Positions 21,793 through 33,542 of a stretch of 51,495 nucleotides of DNA are shown piece by piece. The notes under the pieces are model-generated. The model searched no databases and had not been told where the DNA came from. It saw only the letters and a list, made by a program, of their open reading frames with translations. Location: assembly GCA_015680685.1 (NCBI GenBank), contig MNCI01006064.1, positions 59,330 through 110,824 on the forward strand. Reading direction: 5' to 3'. Every line of letters starts with the position of its first letter. Position 1 is the stretch's first letter. The translations under genes were made by a program, and so were the position numbers. This DNA comes from Gnetum montanum (taxonomy: Eukaryota; Streptophyta; Gnetopsida; Gnetales; Gnetaceae).

Positions 21793-22739
21793 TGTGCTCA
21801 CCAATTGCATTTATGAAACTTAGAAATCATATCATAGCCAAGTTCTTGTAGTTTCTCCTTCTCAAAGTTAGAACATTTTTCCTCTAAGCGCTTTCATTAT
21901 GGATTTAAGAGATTGTATGGTGCTTTATTCGAGTGTCTATATACCTAAATGCATTGGCATGAGTGGAAATAAAGTAAAGATTTCTAACATCCATTACAAC
22001 ACTTAAATTAGTTTACTCTTTATATTAGCACTTTACTTTTATGTAATTTACATTTATGACTTTAAATAAGTAATGCAATTAATCATAAATACGAAGTAGG
22101 ACCACTTTGAACTTAACATATTGCACTTAGTAATCTTAGTAGTAGATATTTGGTATGCCCAGTAATAACCACTTGGTAACCTAGGGGCATTAATGCTAGT
22201 TCAAGATGTGTTTGGCAAGTAGAAATAATTAATTTACATTAGGATAGTTAGTTACTAAATTAGCTTATTAGTTAGATAATTAATTATTAAACCTTCATTC
22301 ACTCTTCTAGCCATTAAGATAAAAAATATATTAAAAATACTTATATAAATATACATCATGTACCTTAACTTATAATTAACCATATGTACTAATCAAATAC
22401 AAGTGTGAGTTAGGAAGACAACGATCTTACAATGTCACAATTCACTCTTTAGGACTATAGGTAAACTTAGGAGACTAAGTCTATGAAATTCAACAAGATC
22501 GCTAATGAATGCTCATGATTTGTATAGTTGGGCATAGGTGATACCCACTACTCGTGAAAGGTATAACTTGATATTGCATTTTTTGAGTGGAGGTAGGTTT
22601 CAGGTCTTATCCATCTCCTATGAAATGAAGTTTACCACAAAAACCAAACATAGTAAAGCCTTATATGGATCATTTTCTAAAATTTGCAAATGGATCAAGG
22701 GACTCCCAGGATTAGATCATTTTCTAGAAAGGTGATCAA

Positions 22740-23450
22740 CATTGATCTAATCAATGACTACATGCATTACCATGATGATGTATAGATTAGAAGATGTTTT
22801 TTTTGAAGCAATATAGAGGTTATTTCCAAAAGCAATTGATATAGGGTTAGTAGCCAAGGGTACATGTGAGGGTTTTGTAGACTACATGGCTTGAATAAAG
22901 CCCTTGTTCAAGGCTTATGATCAAAGGCACCTAGATAATCATCTAGCTATAAGTTTACTACCCTTGTAGCATTGTGTTGCTATGGCTATGGTGGAATTTC
23001 CTCTTGCATCAGTGGTGTAGGTAGCAAAGGAGTGGTATTAGAAGCTACAAAGTTAGGTGATGCATATGGAAAAGGATAAGTATAGGAATATTTAGCTTAT
23101 TAACTAAGGGTTTGATGATGTTCTAAAGAGTAGTAGTGATGGGCAAAAGAAGTGTGACTTGCATAGCCATGAGGAGATACAAGTTATTAGATGTAATATC
23201 CATAAGGGTTCAACTGTTGGTAAGGATATTAATGTCTTGGTGGTGGCATCCCCCAAGGCTATGGATTTTTCCATTGTTGATATTTATCTTAAGGTTGAGG
23301 TTGTACTTCACTTCACTAATACTATGTTTGGTGGAATTGTTACTCATAGTTTCCTTGTATATAAGGCAATCTCTTGGGTGGTTTCTTTCATTGCAACTTC
23401 ATGTTTAATGCATATACTCCAAATTCCTATAGATGTCACACTATAGGGTA
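22740..23450 (+). pseudogene. Decayed ORF downstream of family D LTR, unrecognised
   Basis: A plus-strand coding trace with stops mostly at TAG. The longest clean piece (23159-23446) includes DINVLVVASPKAMDFSIVDI and VEVVLHFTNTMFGGIVTHSF. I do not recognise the family. From its place after an LTR in the same orientation it may be gag or an extra ORF of the plus-strand family D element. It could also be chance openness in old sequence. Confidence 0.3.
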
Positions 23451-23499
23451 ACATCCTTTGGAATGTTCATATTGGAAAATGGTACATTCATCATCATCT

Positions 23500-24138
23500 A
23501 CCCCTAAATCTACAACCTCATCAACTACTACAGCCTTACCTTTTTATTGATAATGATTTTTACCTGCATCCTTTTATTTCTATCTATCTCTGCTGCTATC
23601 CAACTTAATCTTCTCCTCTACTATTTTGAGAGGAGTATGGAACTTCTTATCTAAGGAATTCATATTTTATCCATCTTAGCTAAAATTTTAGTAATAAATT
23701 TTTACATTAACAAGGTTTTCTTTTACACCACTTCATCTAGTGATGCTTCTTCCTCTATATCATAGAAACACATCTCCCTTTTGTGATTAGATGGATCCTT
23801 GTTATGCTCCTTTTCACTTTCTCTCTTCTTTATATCTCCCTCTTATTTTTTCACATGATCAATTAACCTTTGGATTTGATGGACTCTCATCTATGAAAGT
23901 ATGTCTTGAGCATAAACCTTAAGCATTTCTCTAATTTTTTTGAAGCTTATTTATAATGTGGCAAAGCTACTCTCTTTGAGAAGATCTATGACCTATGCAT
24001 TGATGTAAGAGAGAGTAATACCTACCCATGGATGCATCCAAGGATTTATTATTACCTTGTTTCCACCCTTTTATTTATTTCCTCAAGTTGGATACTTAGG
24101 AGTATATCTAGTACTTTTCATTGAACAACTCCAGCATT
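23500..24138 (-). pseudogene. Downstream half of the family D gag region, split off by element C
   Basis: Minus-strand coding trace: VIINPWMHPWVGITLSYINA, then KKIREMLKVYAQDIL and VHQIQRLIDHVKK with basic and acidic runs. It ends at the GTACT duplication of element C. If C is removed, it joins 46970, where the gag trace of the minus-strand family D element ends. Stops are frequent. No zinc knuckle or protease motif is readable, so assignment to gag rests on the join. Confidence 0.45.
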
Positions 24139-24143
24139 GTACT
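24139..24143. other. Target-site duplication GTACT (left) of element C
   Basis: GTACT directly before the LTR start TGTAGCA. The same five bases follow the other LTR at 46965-46969. Five bases is the usual duplication length for Ty3/gypsy. Confidence 0.8.
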
Positions 24144-24798
24144 TGTAGCAACCAGAAATGTTAGTGGCTAGAACACTGAGTGGTTCGTGGGTGCATAGTT
24201 CTAACCCTGCATCCTCATGAGGGCCTGCTAGAGGTAGAGATGGAATGCCTAGAACGGTCTTGTTGAGCAAATCGGGACTTACAAAATACAATGCCAAATG
24301 ATGCTAAGTGTTGAGCATGTTCACAATGTCAATGGTGTCAACAGGGATGAGTGTAGTCAAGGTTTTTAGTGCAAAATGAGGGTGTTAATGCGTGGTTATG
24401 CGTAAAAATAGCAAAAAATGCAAGTAAAATGCCAAAATGCAAGTAAAATTCTAAAAATGCATAGAAAGATAGTGAGAGAGAGAGTAGCACACCACCCCAA
24501 ATGGGGTTAAGCGTAGTTAACTTTAGAAGGGGTGAGAAGGTATGCAATGTATAGCAGGCATAGTAGATAATGTAGTCATAGTCTCGAGGGTGTCTGGCCA
24601 TGAAGACTAACATTTTGTTGTAGTGTTTGTGCCTACTAGGTTGGCCACCACACTATGTAGTGGAATACAGTGGTCTACGATGTCCTGTGGTGAGCTATGG
24701 TGGCAAGTGAATGCCTTGCCTTGCCAAAATACCAAACACGCTCCAAATTTGCTAATCTTGCTTCAATTTTGCCAACCCCTATAATGTCAAAGGTTGGG

Positions 24799-24809
24799 AT
24801 ATTTATAAG
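24799..24809 (-). promoter_or_regulatory. TATA box of LTR1
   Basis: The minus strand reads TTATAAATATCC, at the same place as the better box in LTR2. Confidence 0.5.
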
Positions 24810-25199
24810 CCTATGATTAGCATGAAATTCATGTTGGTTGCCATGTGGCAGTGGGATGGTTGGGACTATGCTGCATCCAACTATGTTCTCTACTAAGGCA
24901 AGTAGTGTTATGCTTTACTATGCTTTGATGAAGTCTACAAGACTATGACTATGCTACCAACTAGATGTGAATGTGTCAAAAAGATTACAATGTACTTGAA
25001 AAAATTCAACTTTGGAGACTATGCTCTAGGACTATGTTGTCCACTATCTTGAGTGGGCTCAAGTGTAGTCACAATTTTGGGATAAAAAGGGGTACAAAAA
25101 AGTAACTATGCTTGGTAAAGATGTGTTGGAGCTAATTTGAATGTCAATGCTGCATTGTAGAGGACTTTGGAGGTTGTTCTGGTTAACTACATTCTGGAC

Positions 25200-25760
25200 T
25201 GGGGGAGAGTGTAGTCCAACACTTGGAAAATTTTTTTTGTAGAAAATGGCTATGTGCTGACTACACTCTCCAAGGGAGGATAACTATGCTCCCAACTAGG
25301 GTTGATCATAGTCCTAGCACTTAAATTTTTTTTGCAAAATCTGGCTTCCAATTGAGTATGCTTGACTATGCTCTAGTCCAGTGGAGAGCATAGTCTTAAC
25401 ATTTAGAAATTTTTTGTCAAATTGGATCTTCCATGGTAACTATGCTGACTATGATCTAGGGTAGTGGAGAGTGTATTCTCAATTCTTAGAAAAATATGTA
25501 GCTACTAGCTTGACACTTAGAAAAATTGGTGAAACTAGCCTTTCATGTTGACTATGCTCTCTACTAAGTTGACTATGCTCTAGGGTAGTGGAGAGTGTAG
25601 TCCCAATACTTAGAAAAATTTTGTAGCTTCTTCCTCTGCCATAACACTTAAGAAAATTTGCAAAAAATTAGTTTTAAAGCTTACTACACTCTTCACTAGG
25701 CTAACTATGCATTGGGGCAATAGAGAGTGTAGTCCCAACACTTAGAAAAATTTGCCTCAT
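25200..25760. repeat. U3 palindrome array of LTR1
   Basis: The best unit pairs GACTATGCTCT (25364-25374) with AGAGCATAGTC (25385-25395), 11 perfect base pairs around 10 bases. A second pairs 25571-25581 with 25592-25602, with two transitions. Weaker ones lie near 25210, 25450 and 25690. Each is followed by a copy of 'cacttagaaaaatttt'. Confidence 0.75.
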
Positions 25761-25819
25761 GTTGACACTTAGGCAAATTTGTAGTCAAGATGCTATAGCA
25801 AACATTTGGTGGTATTTCA

Positions 25820-26802
25820 TTAGCTCTTCTTTGTTAACATTTGGAGGAGTAGCTTGAGAGACATTGACAAAGAATGATAAAACACCATAATAGGCTTGGC
25901 ACTAACATAGCTCTTCAATACTTGATCAAACGTCATTGCACTGTGCTCAAGATTGCTGTGGATAGCGATATGCTACAAGTAACATGTGTAGATAATGTGC
26001 TAGGGGATAAAAGGGGAGATGAAATGGAAATAGGGTGTTATGAAGTGAGATGTAGAGTCAACACAATTGATGGTGACCATGGCACTAGGGTGGATTGGCC
26101 CTAAAAGCATTGACCTCTTGTCAAAGTGCTCATAAGAGAGTCAAGGTGGATTGAGGACCTAACCAGTTGCAAAATTGTAGCTCTGCTAATTTTTTTGGGG
26201 ACTTTCTTTTTCCCCTTCACTCTTTTTTCTTTTTTCTTTTGCTTTTGTTTTGCTTTTTGTTGTGGGGTGAACCCTCTTTAGATTCTACACTTTGCTAAAT
26301 GCTAACTGCAAGATGCTTTTCATCAAGTGGACTCTATGCCACCGAATGGGCTTGTCTCTAATGCTTGTGAAACTATGTCACATCTGTGGAATAGGTGTTT
26401 CCTCCCTAAGATGACTTGTGTTACATCCACCTAGGCTTTGACTAGCCAATAGAGGCTCCCCATGAGACAACTTATGTTATGTTCACCTTGGGTTCTATGG
26501 TTTGGCTTGCAAAGGATGTCATGTGGTCACAGCACATATGCATTAGAGGGATTTATAATTTTGATTATGTAGGGGAATAGAGTGTCAAGACATAGAGATG
26601 AGTGTAGCTAGGTCATAATGGGATAGTAGGGATGTGCACTCTTGAGAGGCTTAACTAGTCCAATCATGCACATCAAAGTGATGTGAAAACTTGCTATTGT
26701 GATGATATGCATCTTTGTATGATCACCTTGGGGCTTTATCCTACAAACACAACCCCAAGAAGACAAGAAAGCCAGAAAACATGAAATGCAAATAACATGT
26801 TA
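25820..26802 (-). mobile_element. 3' non-coding segment of element C
   Basis: Non-coding sequence between the polypurine tract and the first tandem-repeat tract. It is shared with 15409-16340 of element B, so it is a constant part of this family. It opens with the hairpin described at 15417. I see no open frame on either strand that both copies keep. Confidence 0.65.
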
Positions 26803-27330
26803 GGGGTGATGATGCTGCAAGTGCTCCAAAGGCTAAATAGATGGAAAGTGTTTGAAAAATCAACAAAATTCCTAGGGGTGATAATGTTGCAAATGCTCCA
26901 AAGGCTATGCTAGTTTTAGGTGTTTAAAAAGCTACAAAAGTGGTCAAGGACGGTGATGCTGCGAATGCTCCAAAGGCCAAGGTAATGGAAAGTGCTCAAA
27001 AAATTAGTAAAATGCATGGGGGCAATGATGTTGCAAGTGCTCAAAAAATTAGTAAAATGTGTGGGGGCAATGATGTTGCAAGTGCTCCAAAGACCAAGTT
27101 GATGGCAAGTGCCTAGAAAACCATCAAAATGCTTGGGGGTGATGATACTGCAAGTGCTCCCAAATTTGAAGTGATGGCAAGTGCTCAAAAAACTAGAAAA
27201 ATGATGGAGGGCCATGATGTTGCAAGTGCTCCAAGGCTAAGCCAATGGTAAGTGCTTAGAAAACCAACAAAATGGTGGGGGGGCCATAATGTTGCAAGTG
27301 CTCTAAAGGTGGAGACGATGGCCAGCATTC
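26803..27330. repeat. 75-bp tandem repeat, about seven units
   Basis: Units are built on 'ggtgatgatgttgcaagtgctccaaag', a variable middle and 'agtgctcaaaaaattagtaaaatg'. The period is 75 bases (25 codons), so a 99-residue frame stays open on the minus strand (27215-26916) with a repeating SLW/SxCHH-type pattern. Similar openness in other frames suggests the frame is a by-product of the period. It lies between integrase and 3' LTR, where Tat elements often carry tandem repeats. Confidence 0.75.
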
Positions 27331-27359
27331 CATTCTAGGACCATACCACGTGGTGTAGA

Positions 27360-27379
27360 AAGTTGGGGGGAGGGGGGGT
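27360..27379. repeat. G-rich tract
   Basis: A nearly pure G run between the two repeat tracts. On the minus strand it is a C tract. Confidence 0.7.
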
Positions 27380-27429
27380 GGGGAGTTAAAATTATTATTT
27401 CTTGCTTGCTCATGGAACTATGCGTGATT

Positions 27430-27850
27430 GATGGCAAACCTAGTTTAAGGTCTTGGTAGATTGTGGTGTGCTAGTTTATAGTCCTAGCAAACTACTGTGC
27501 CAAGTTAACATCATAGCAGATGAGCTATGCTAGTTTATAGTCATGGCAAACTATTGTGCCAGTATAAAGGTGTAGTAAATGTGTGGTATGAGTGCTAGTT
27601 TAATGTCGTAGTAGACATGCTATGCTAGTTTAATGTCATAGTAGAGGTGTTGTTGTGCTAGTTTAATGTCATAACCCAAGGACAAATGATGTGCTAGTTT
27701 AACATTGTGGTGGTGTGGATGCCAATTTAATGTCATAGTAGATGAACTGTGCTAGTTTAATGTCATAGTAGATGAATGTTTATCTTATGCCAGTTTAATG
27801 TCATAGTAGATGGATGCTTTGCTCATTTAATATCATAGCGAATGGATGCT
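27430..27850. repeat. Repeat tract based on TGCTAGTTTAATGTCATAG
   Basis: About ten spaced units of the form TGCTAGTTTA(a/t)(t/g)GTC(a/t)TAG at intervals of 25-50 bases, just past the integrase stop. Related units recur at 31505-31570 and 40640-40870 in the same element. Confidence 0.7.
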
Positions 27851-27882
27851 TACCATGTTGAATCAATGTGTGATGCTATATG

Positions 27883-29020
27883 TTAGGCATAGTACAAATT
27901 TAGGTACGAATGGTTCATTGGATTGGCAAACTCATTACCATCTTGATCAGCAAGCTTAAATGCTTTGTTGTCATAGGACTTAATGACTAAGAAAAGCCCT
28001 TCCCAGTTGGCTGAGAATTTGTCCATAGGTTCATGAATAGCCTTGAGGACTAGGTCTCCTTTCTTCATTGGGCATTAATGCTAGTTGTTATGGTGTTTTT
28101 TCCATTGTTTTTTCTCGGTACCATTCAATGCGACCAAGCATCTACATGTGCTCCTACTCTATTGAGTCAAGGTCTATAGTCCTCAACTCATTATTCTAAG
28201 CTTCATTAATAAAGTTTGAGAGATTAACCTAGAGAAATGGAACTTTCAATTCAAGGGGCAAATTTTCTGTAGACCCATAGATGAGACTGTAAGGCATCTT
28301 ACCTATTACTATTCAACATGTTGTGTGGTAGGCCCAAAGTGCATAGACTAGTTACTCATGCCATTTTCATTTGCTGTTACTTAGCATCTTCTTCAAAAGG
28401 TTGATGATGACTTTGTTTGTGGCCTCTACTTGGTCATTCACCTTAGGGTAGTATAGTGACAAGAAGGAATGCTTAATACCAAAGCACTCAAAAAAGGCTT
28501 TAGTTTCAGCACTTCTAAATTGTGGCCCATTGTCTCTTACTATGGTCATGGGTAAGCCAAAATGGATCAATATGTTATTCAACATGAATTTGCAAACTTG
28601 TTGCGATGTTGTCTTCTTAAGGGGGATAGCCTCAATCCACTTGGTAAAATATTTAGTTGTGGTTATGATGAAACTATGCCCTATGAAGGAATTTGGTGTT
28701 ATAGGTTCAATGATGTCCAATTCCCAATGTTGGAATAACCATGTGATCTATGTTGTGTGTAGTTTAGTTAGTGGCACATGCATTAATTTGTCATGCCATT
28801 GACACATGTTGCATGTTTTGACCTTTGAGACACAATCACATTCCATGTAAGGCCAATAATAGCTTAACCATTTGATCTTTGTTCTCATTGCCCTGCGTGC
28901 TGTGTGACCTTCGCATAGTCCCTCATGGACTTGCTCAATGATTGTTTGCACTTTGCTATCACTTACATAGGTAAGTAGTATGCCATCGTAGGATCTACGA
29001 CATAGTGTATTATCACCCAT
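27883..29020 (-). pseudogene. Element C integrase
   Basis: Three pieces in order. Zinc finger (29020-28748): HEGLCEGHTARRAM with two His, then CNMCQWHDKL with two Cys, a normal HHCC site. Catalytic core (28720-28367): MDIIEPI with the first Asp, IVRDNGPQF with the second Asp, and NDQVEATNKVI with the Glu, so D, D and E are all present. C-terminal part (28068-27883): KKGDLVLKA, KFSANWEGLFLVIKSY and HSYLNLYYA, the usual Tat-type tail without chromodomain. Frames between the pieces are broken. The catalytic residues are intact, but the protein as encoded is not. Confidence 0.85.
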
Positions 29021-29289
29021 AATGATGTATTACTGCAAACATTTACATACTACGTCTTTTTGTGTGATAGTTAAGTGTTGTGAAGGCTCACCTTATAGAA
29101 GGTACACCTTAATATCATTGTACCATTCTCCTACTTGGGTCATGCTAACTATGGCTATCAATGCAACATCCATGATTTGCATGATAGGCACAATGCAATC
29201 TACCACTGAGATGGGTAATGCATGGAACATGTCAGGTGTGATGCTTAAGGCTAATGTTTCTAGTGTATCAGCTATGGCATTTTCATTTC

Positions 29290-29570
29290 AAGGAATGTGT
29301 TGGACATAGGCTATTGAAAAGTGCTTAAGCAAGTGCTTTGCCAAGTCACAATAAGGTTGTAAATGTTGGGCCTTGTAGGCATAAACCTCTATCACCTGAT
29401 TGATCACTAATTGTGAGTTGCCTCAAATTGCTAGGTGTTGAATCCCTAGGTTGCATGCTGCAAAGATAGCTTGGAGGAGGCCTTTGTACTCTGCCACGTT
29501 GTTAATGCAAGGGAATTCAAAATGATATGTGAAGGGTCAAATCTCCCCAAAGAGAAACATGATAATGGTA
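29290..29570 (-). pseudogene. Second (archaeal-type) RNase H of element C
   Basis: Minus strand: HFEFPCINNVAEYKGLLQAI, then GNSQLVINQVIEVYAYKAQH, YCDLAKHLLKHF, VQHIP and NENAIADTLETLAL. The NNVAEY and GNSQLV motifs mark the additional RNase H found in Tat elements, placed after the normal RNase H and before integrase. Here the family's D in GDSQ has become N. Stops occur near the start. Confidence 0.8.
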
Positions 29571-29639
29571 TTGGCACTACCTCCTTAAGAGGTTGAATCT
29601 CTATAAAAAATGGAGGGGTGCCTCATAGTTATCAGGCAC

Positions 29640-30180
29640 TTGGCTAACATTACTAACGTGCTCATCTAGGAATTCTAGATCTATAGTTGCTTGGTAATTT
29701 ATGAGTGAAGCTATGAGTTGTGTAGCTATTGCTTGACCTTTTGTCGAGGCTTGCACAACATAGTATAGGTCACACTCTATTGGTATTCCTTTCCATCATG
29801 CAATATAATTTCTTTTGTAGATGTTCATTATGATTGCTCAAAGTACATTATTTTTGCAAATGATATTGACTTGGCTATAGAAAAGATGATTCCTTCACTT
29901 CTTCAACAAGAAGACAAGGGTGAGGCAATGCTTTTCCACATCATTATATTTCACTTCATGGATACTAATGCATGGCTCAAGTAGTAAATTGGGATCTTTG
30001 TGCCATTATTTCACTTTTGGCAAAGTAGAGAAGTTATGGACATGTCAGAAGTGGCAAGGTAGATGTAAAAAGGCTTATCTCCTTATGGAAGATGAATCGT
30101 AGGAAGTTGTGCTAGCTCTTGCTTAAGGTTATCAAATGCTTGTTGGCATTGACTTGTCCACTTGAAGTGGGCTCCTTTCT
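29640..30180 (-). pseudogene. First RNase H of element C
   Basis: Minus strand from about 30180: HFKWTSQCQQAFDNLKQELA, LPTIHLP, DKPFYIYLATSD and IPIYYLSHAL. This is the RNase H that follows RT in all gypsy elements. The catalytic Asp of the D-A-S type site is replaced in YLATSD. The C-terminal half is full of stops and frame changes. Confidence 0.7.
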
Positions 30181-30339
30181 TGAGAAAATGTTGCATTGGC
30201 TATAACTTATTGGTTAACTACATGATAAACCTATGTATGAGCTGTAATCCACCTTGTAACCCTTGTAGCTCTTTAAGGTTGGCTGATGGTGCTAATTTGG
30301 TTATGGCCTTAACCTTATTAGGGTCTACAGGTATTCCTA

Positions 30340-31376
30340 CTTTGGACACTACAAAATAGAGCATCTAGCCCATTCTAACGCTGAAAACATACTTCTTGGG
30401 GTTCAACCTAAGACCATGTTTTAAGCAACATTTAAACACTATGTCTAGATCATTTGCATGATTGTGAGCCACTTTGGACTTAACCATGATGTCATCAATG
30501 TAGTCATTGAGCAAGCTCAACATGTAATCACTAAAGATGCATCTTATTGTGCATTGATATGTTGCTCCTACATTCTTAAGTCCAAAGGGAATCATGGTAT
30601 AGCAAAATGTGCCCCAGGGGGTCATGAAGGTTGTGCTGAGTTGGTGCTCAGGGTTGATCATAATCTAGTTGTAGCTCAAGAACCCATCCATGAATTATAA
30701 TAAGGCATGTCTTATCATGGTATTGATTAGTTGATCAATACTAGGCAACGGGAAGTCATCTTTGATGGTTTCCTTGTTTAGGTCCTGGAAGTCTATGCAA
30801 ATGCATATACTTCCATTTTTCTTGGGACAAAACTACGATGTTGGAGATCTAGTCTACATAGTTAATAGCTTAGATGAAACCAGCTTTGTAAAGCTTGGTG
30901 ATTTCATCAAGGATGGTGAACACCACCTTAGGTTGAACCTTGCATGATTTTTATTTTACTAGTTTAATGTAGGGATTGAGGATGATATTGTCCTAGACTA
31001 GCTGAGGATCTAGGCCTGGCATGTCCTCATATGACCATGAAAAGGCCTTGATTTTATCATTTAGCACCTCAGCAATGTCTTTGGTATGCTAGGGATCTAG
31101 CGAGGGGCTCAGTTTTAGTGTTTTCACCTCGCCATTGGGAGTTGTTACAGGGATCTAGACAAGGGGATCCTTTGTGATGTCCCTTACCTTTAGATCAAGA
31201 GCCTTAACTAGATGGTTGGGCTAGTCTAGTGGTGTCTATACAGATGCTATGTATTCGGCATAGGTTGTAGGCTCAAAGTCTAGGCAATGTGGATTAATGC
31301 ATTGTTTGATATCACCATGAGGTCCCACGACAACCAAAGGTGAGAGAAGCTACTCAGGCATGGCCATGTTGTATTC
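30340..31376 (-). pseudogene. Element C reverse transcriptase with N-terminal linker
   Basis: The linker (31376-31000) includes YNMAMPE, CINPHCLDFEPTTYAEYIAS and WSYEDMPGLDPQLV. RT proper follows: VVFTILDEITKLYKAGFI, then (30661-30365) MINPEHQLSTTFMTPWGTFC, IPFGLKNVGATYQ and YIDDIMVKS, the Tat version of the catalytic box. Frameshifts fall between the first third and the rest. The coding sequence begins exactly at a minus-strand TTTTGCAG, which looks like a splice acceptor, and no protease sequence is directly upstream. Confidence 0.85.
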
Positions 31377-31395
31377 CTGCAAAACAAAATAGCAA
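31377..31395 (-). other. Possible splice acceptor before RT exon of element C
   Basis: The minus strand reads TATTTTGTTTTGCAG and then the linker codons. A T-rich tract plus GCAG is a good plant 3' splice site. Ogre elements are known to have an intron between protease and RT. A donor on the minus strand near 41140-41155 (AAG/GTACC or AG/GTGCC) is only weakly matching. Confidence 0.45.
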
Positions 31396-31778
31396 AACAT
31401 TAAGCGGCACCTATCTTAACAAAGTTAATGTGCACAAATGGAGGAAAAGCACTACAATGAAATTTTTCCTAAGTATGCATAAGGGCTGTAAAGAAGGGTA
31501 AGCATGTGTGTGCCAATTTTAGGCCTTGGCAGGCCATGCATGCTAATTTTAGGACTTAGTATACCATAGATGCATTAGACATACCATTCTAGGGAAGGCT
31601 AGCCATTCCTCGAAAACAAAATTGGCTTAGGCTTTTACTGGGTGATGAAAAGTTGGAAATTTTGGCTAAGTATGGATGACTATGGTCTTACCCAACTACT
31701 CTCTCATCTAAAAGTTGAAAATTTTGGCTAAGTGTGAAGCACATTCTTAGGTTTGTGGATCATTAAATGACCCCAGGA

Positions 31779-31789
31779 GGGTATATAGG
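31779..31789 (-). promoter_or_regulatory. TATA-like box in segment X
   Basis: The minus strand reads CCTATATACCC, comparable in place to the TATA boxes of the Tat LTRs. Confidence 0.35.
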
Positions 31790-33542
31790 CACATTTTATC
31801 ATGGGTAAGTTATCATTTTTACACTTTCAAACACAACATCTCGAGTGTAGTTTTGCCATTATCATTGTTTTAAATTGCTAGTGGAGAGTATAGTTGGAGT
31901 AAATTGATGCATTGAAGTGGATGCCTACACCTAGGATTGGTGAATGTGGATGAGGATAAATGAGCATTAGACTGCCTGCTACAAGTGTGTGTGGAGGAGG
32001 GGAGGCCATCGATGTCAACCAAGTACTCCAATTATGCTTTCCTCTTTGCCCATTTTTTGTTGTCATTTTTTTTACCATTTTGAGTGTTTAGGAGTGTAGA
32101 CAGGAGGGCGTCCCCTACCATGGTAGGGGCCACCACCACCATGCACCATTTTGGCAACAACTATGATAGGAAGGGGTGTGCATGGTGGGGAGAGTTTCTT
32201 GGCCACCATTTTATTTTTTAGACACACAGAGGTTTTTTCTTTTAGCTCTAAGCTATGGGTTCTTCGGTTGCAAGGGTTGGGAAATGCATGGGATTGAGAT
32301 CTGTAGCATAGCCACAGGGGGGATTTTTGGTGGTGGCTAGGGCCAAGGAGCAGCCTACCACAAGGGTGAGGGGCATGGTAGGGGTTTGGCTTGCATTTCT
32401 TTATTTTCTTTTAAAAGAAAAAATCCTATGTTTGGGGTGTGAGCAATGGTTTGAAAATTTTTTGTGTGTAGTGGCTACAGGGCAAGGGACATGGTAGGGG
32501 GCATGACGTAGTGGGCATAGCATAGGAGGTGCAGTAGGGGCTTTCCCTGCAGTTCCCCCTTTTTTTCATTTTGTTCAAAAAAATTTTTTCCTTTTGTGGT
32601 AGGTGTTAGATAGAGATTAGGTGCATCACACACTGCGGAGGTTGCAAGGGGCTACAGAGGCATCGAAGGCACTTGGCACCAAGGCACATTTCCTATGTTT
32701 CCTTCTTCTTTTTTTCTTGAAATTTTTTTTTGTAGGGGTTTGGGGTAGTGATGGTGAAGGAGGGAGAGAGGGTGGAGGGAGAGAAGGTAGGGCATGGTAG
32801 AGCATAGGCATGGTGCATAGCATTGTGGTAGGGCATAGTGCACAAAGGGTGGTGGGGTAGCACTTGATGTCATAGTAGGGCACCATGAGTAGATAGCATT
32901 GGGGTAGTGTCCAAAATTTCTCTTCCTACTACTATAGCTAGGACTACACTCATACCTTAGAGCTGCAATTGATGCCAAGTGATTGACAAAATGACTACCC
33001 CAAGAGTTAGTTTCTTTAGGAGAGAGCATAGTTAGAGTACTCATAGAGTTAGAAAAATTTTTCCTCCTTTCCAAACTATGCTCTCTATGGAGGTAACCCA
33101 AAGCCAGAATTTATTCAAAAATTTTAGACTATGCTCTCCACTGTGGTAGTCCAAAGTTAGAAAAAAATTTGGGATTTCTAGACTACAGTCTCCATTGAGG
33201 TGGTCTGGAGTTAGAAAAAAATTGCTAAAATTTTACAAACTATGCATAATGCTAAACTTGTGAAATGTAATGATGCTAATCATGCAAACTGTAATGATGC
33301 TAAACCTATGAAAACATATTGATGCTAAACCTATGAATACTATGAAATGAAATTCTAATCCTATGCAAATGTGTTGTACCCTAGTGAGTACCATGCACAT
33401 CAAATAAGTTGGTTGACGTCCTATACTCACAAGGCCCCAAAGGGGATTGCAAAAATTAAGAAATTTTGTTAGTTCATGTTGTGTCATGTTAATTTTTCTA
33501 ACTTAATTTAATAATTTTATGTCAAAATTTGCATTTGTGTGT

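Larger units (their letters stand above)
21690..22520 (+). mobile_element. Family D LTR, plus-strand copy
   Basis: It matches in reverse complement the stretch at about 48790-49660. Shared blocks are 'tatataaatgtgc', 'gtagtttct', 'catccattacaacact', 'ggtaatcttggtagt' (variants), 'tggtatgcc' and 'aattcactctttagga'. The CATYRATG palindrome group and TATA box are in plus orientation. The two copies are inverted relative to each other, so they are not the LTR pair of one element. Confidence 0.75.
24144..25819 (-). mobile_element. 3' LTR of element C (LTR1)
   Basis: 1,676 bp, TGTAGCA at the start and GGTATTTCA at the end (plus view). It aligns along its length with 45347-46964. The following bases read on the minus strand as AACAAAGAAGAGC, a polypurine tract, which makes this the 3' LTR. 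U3 (about 24810-25819) contains a series of palindromes built on GACTATGCTCT and its complement. Confidence 0.85.

Noticed and set aside
26803-27330. Possible CRISPR-like array
   Set aside because: Units are contiguous 75-bp tandem repeats without unique spacers, and the sequence is plant retrotransposon DNA.
32626-33101. Two overlapping minus-strand frames (86 and 149 codons), Pro/Ser/Leu-rich
   Set aside because: Low-complexity sequence of segment X, without motif or conserved neighbour. I consider it non-coding.
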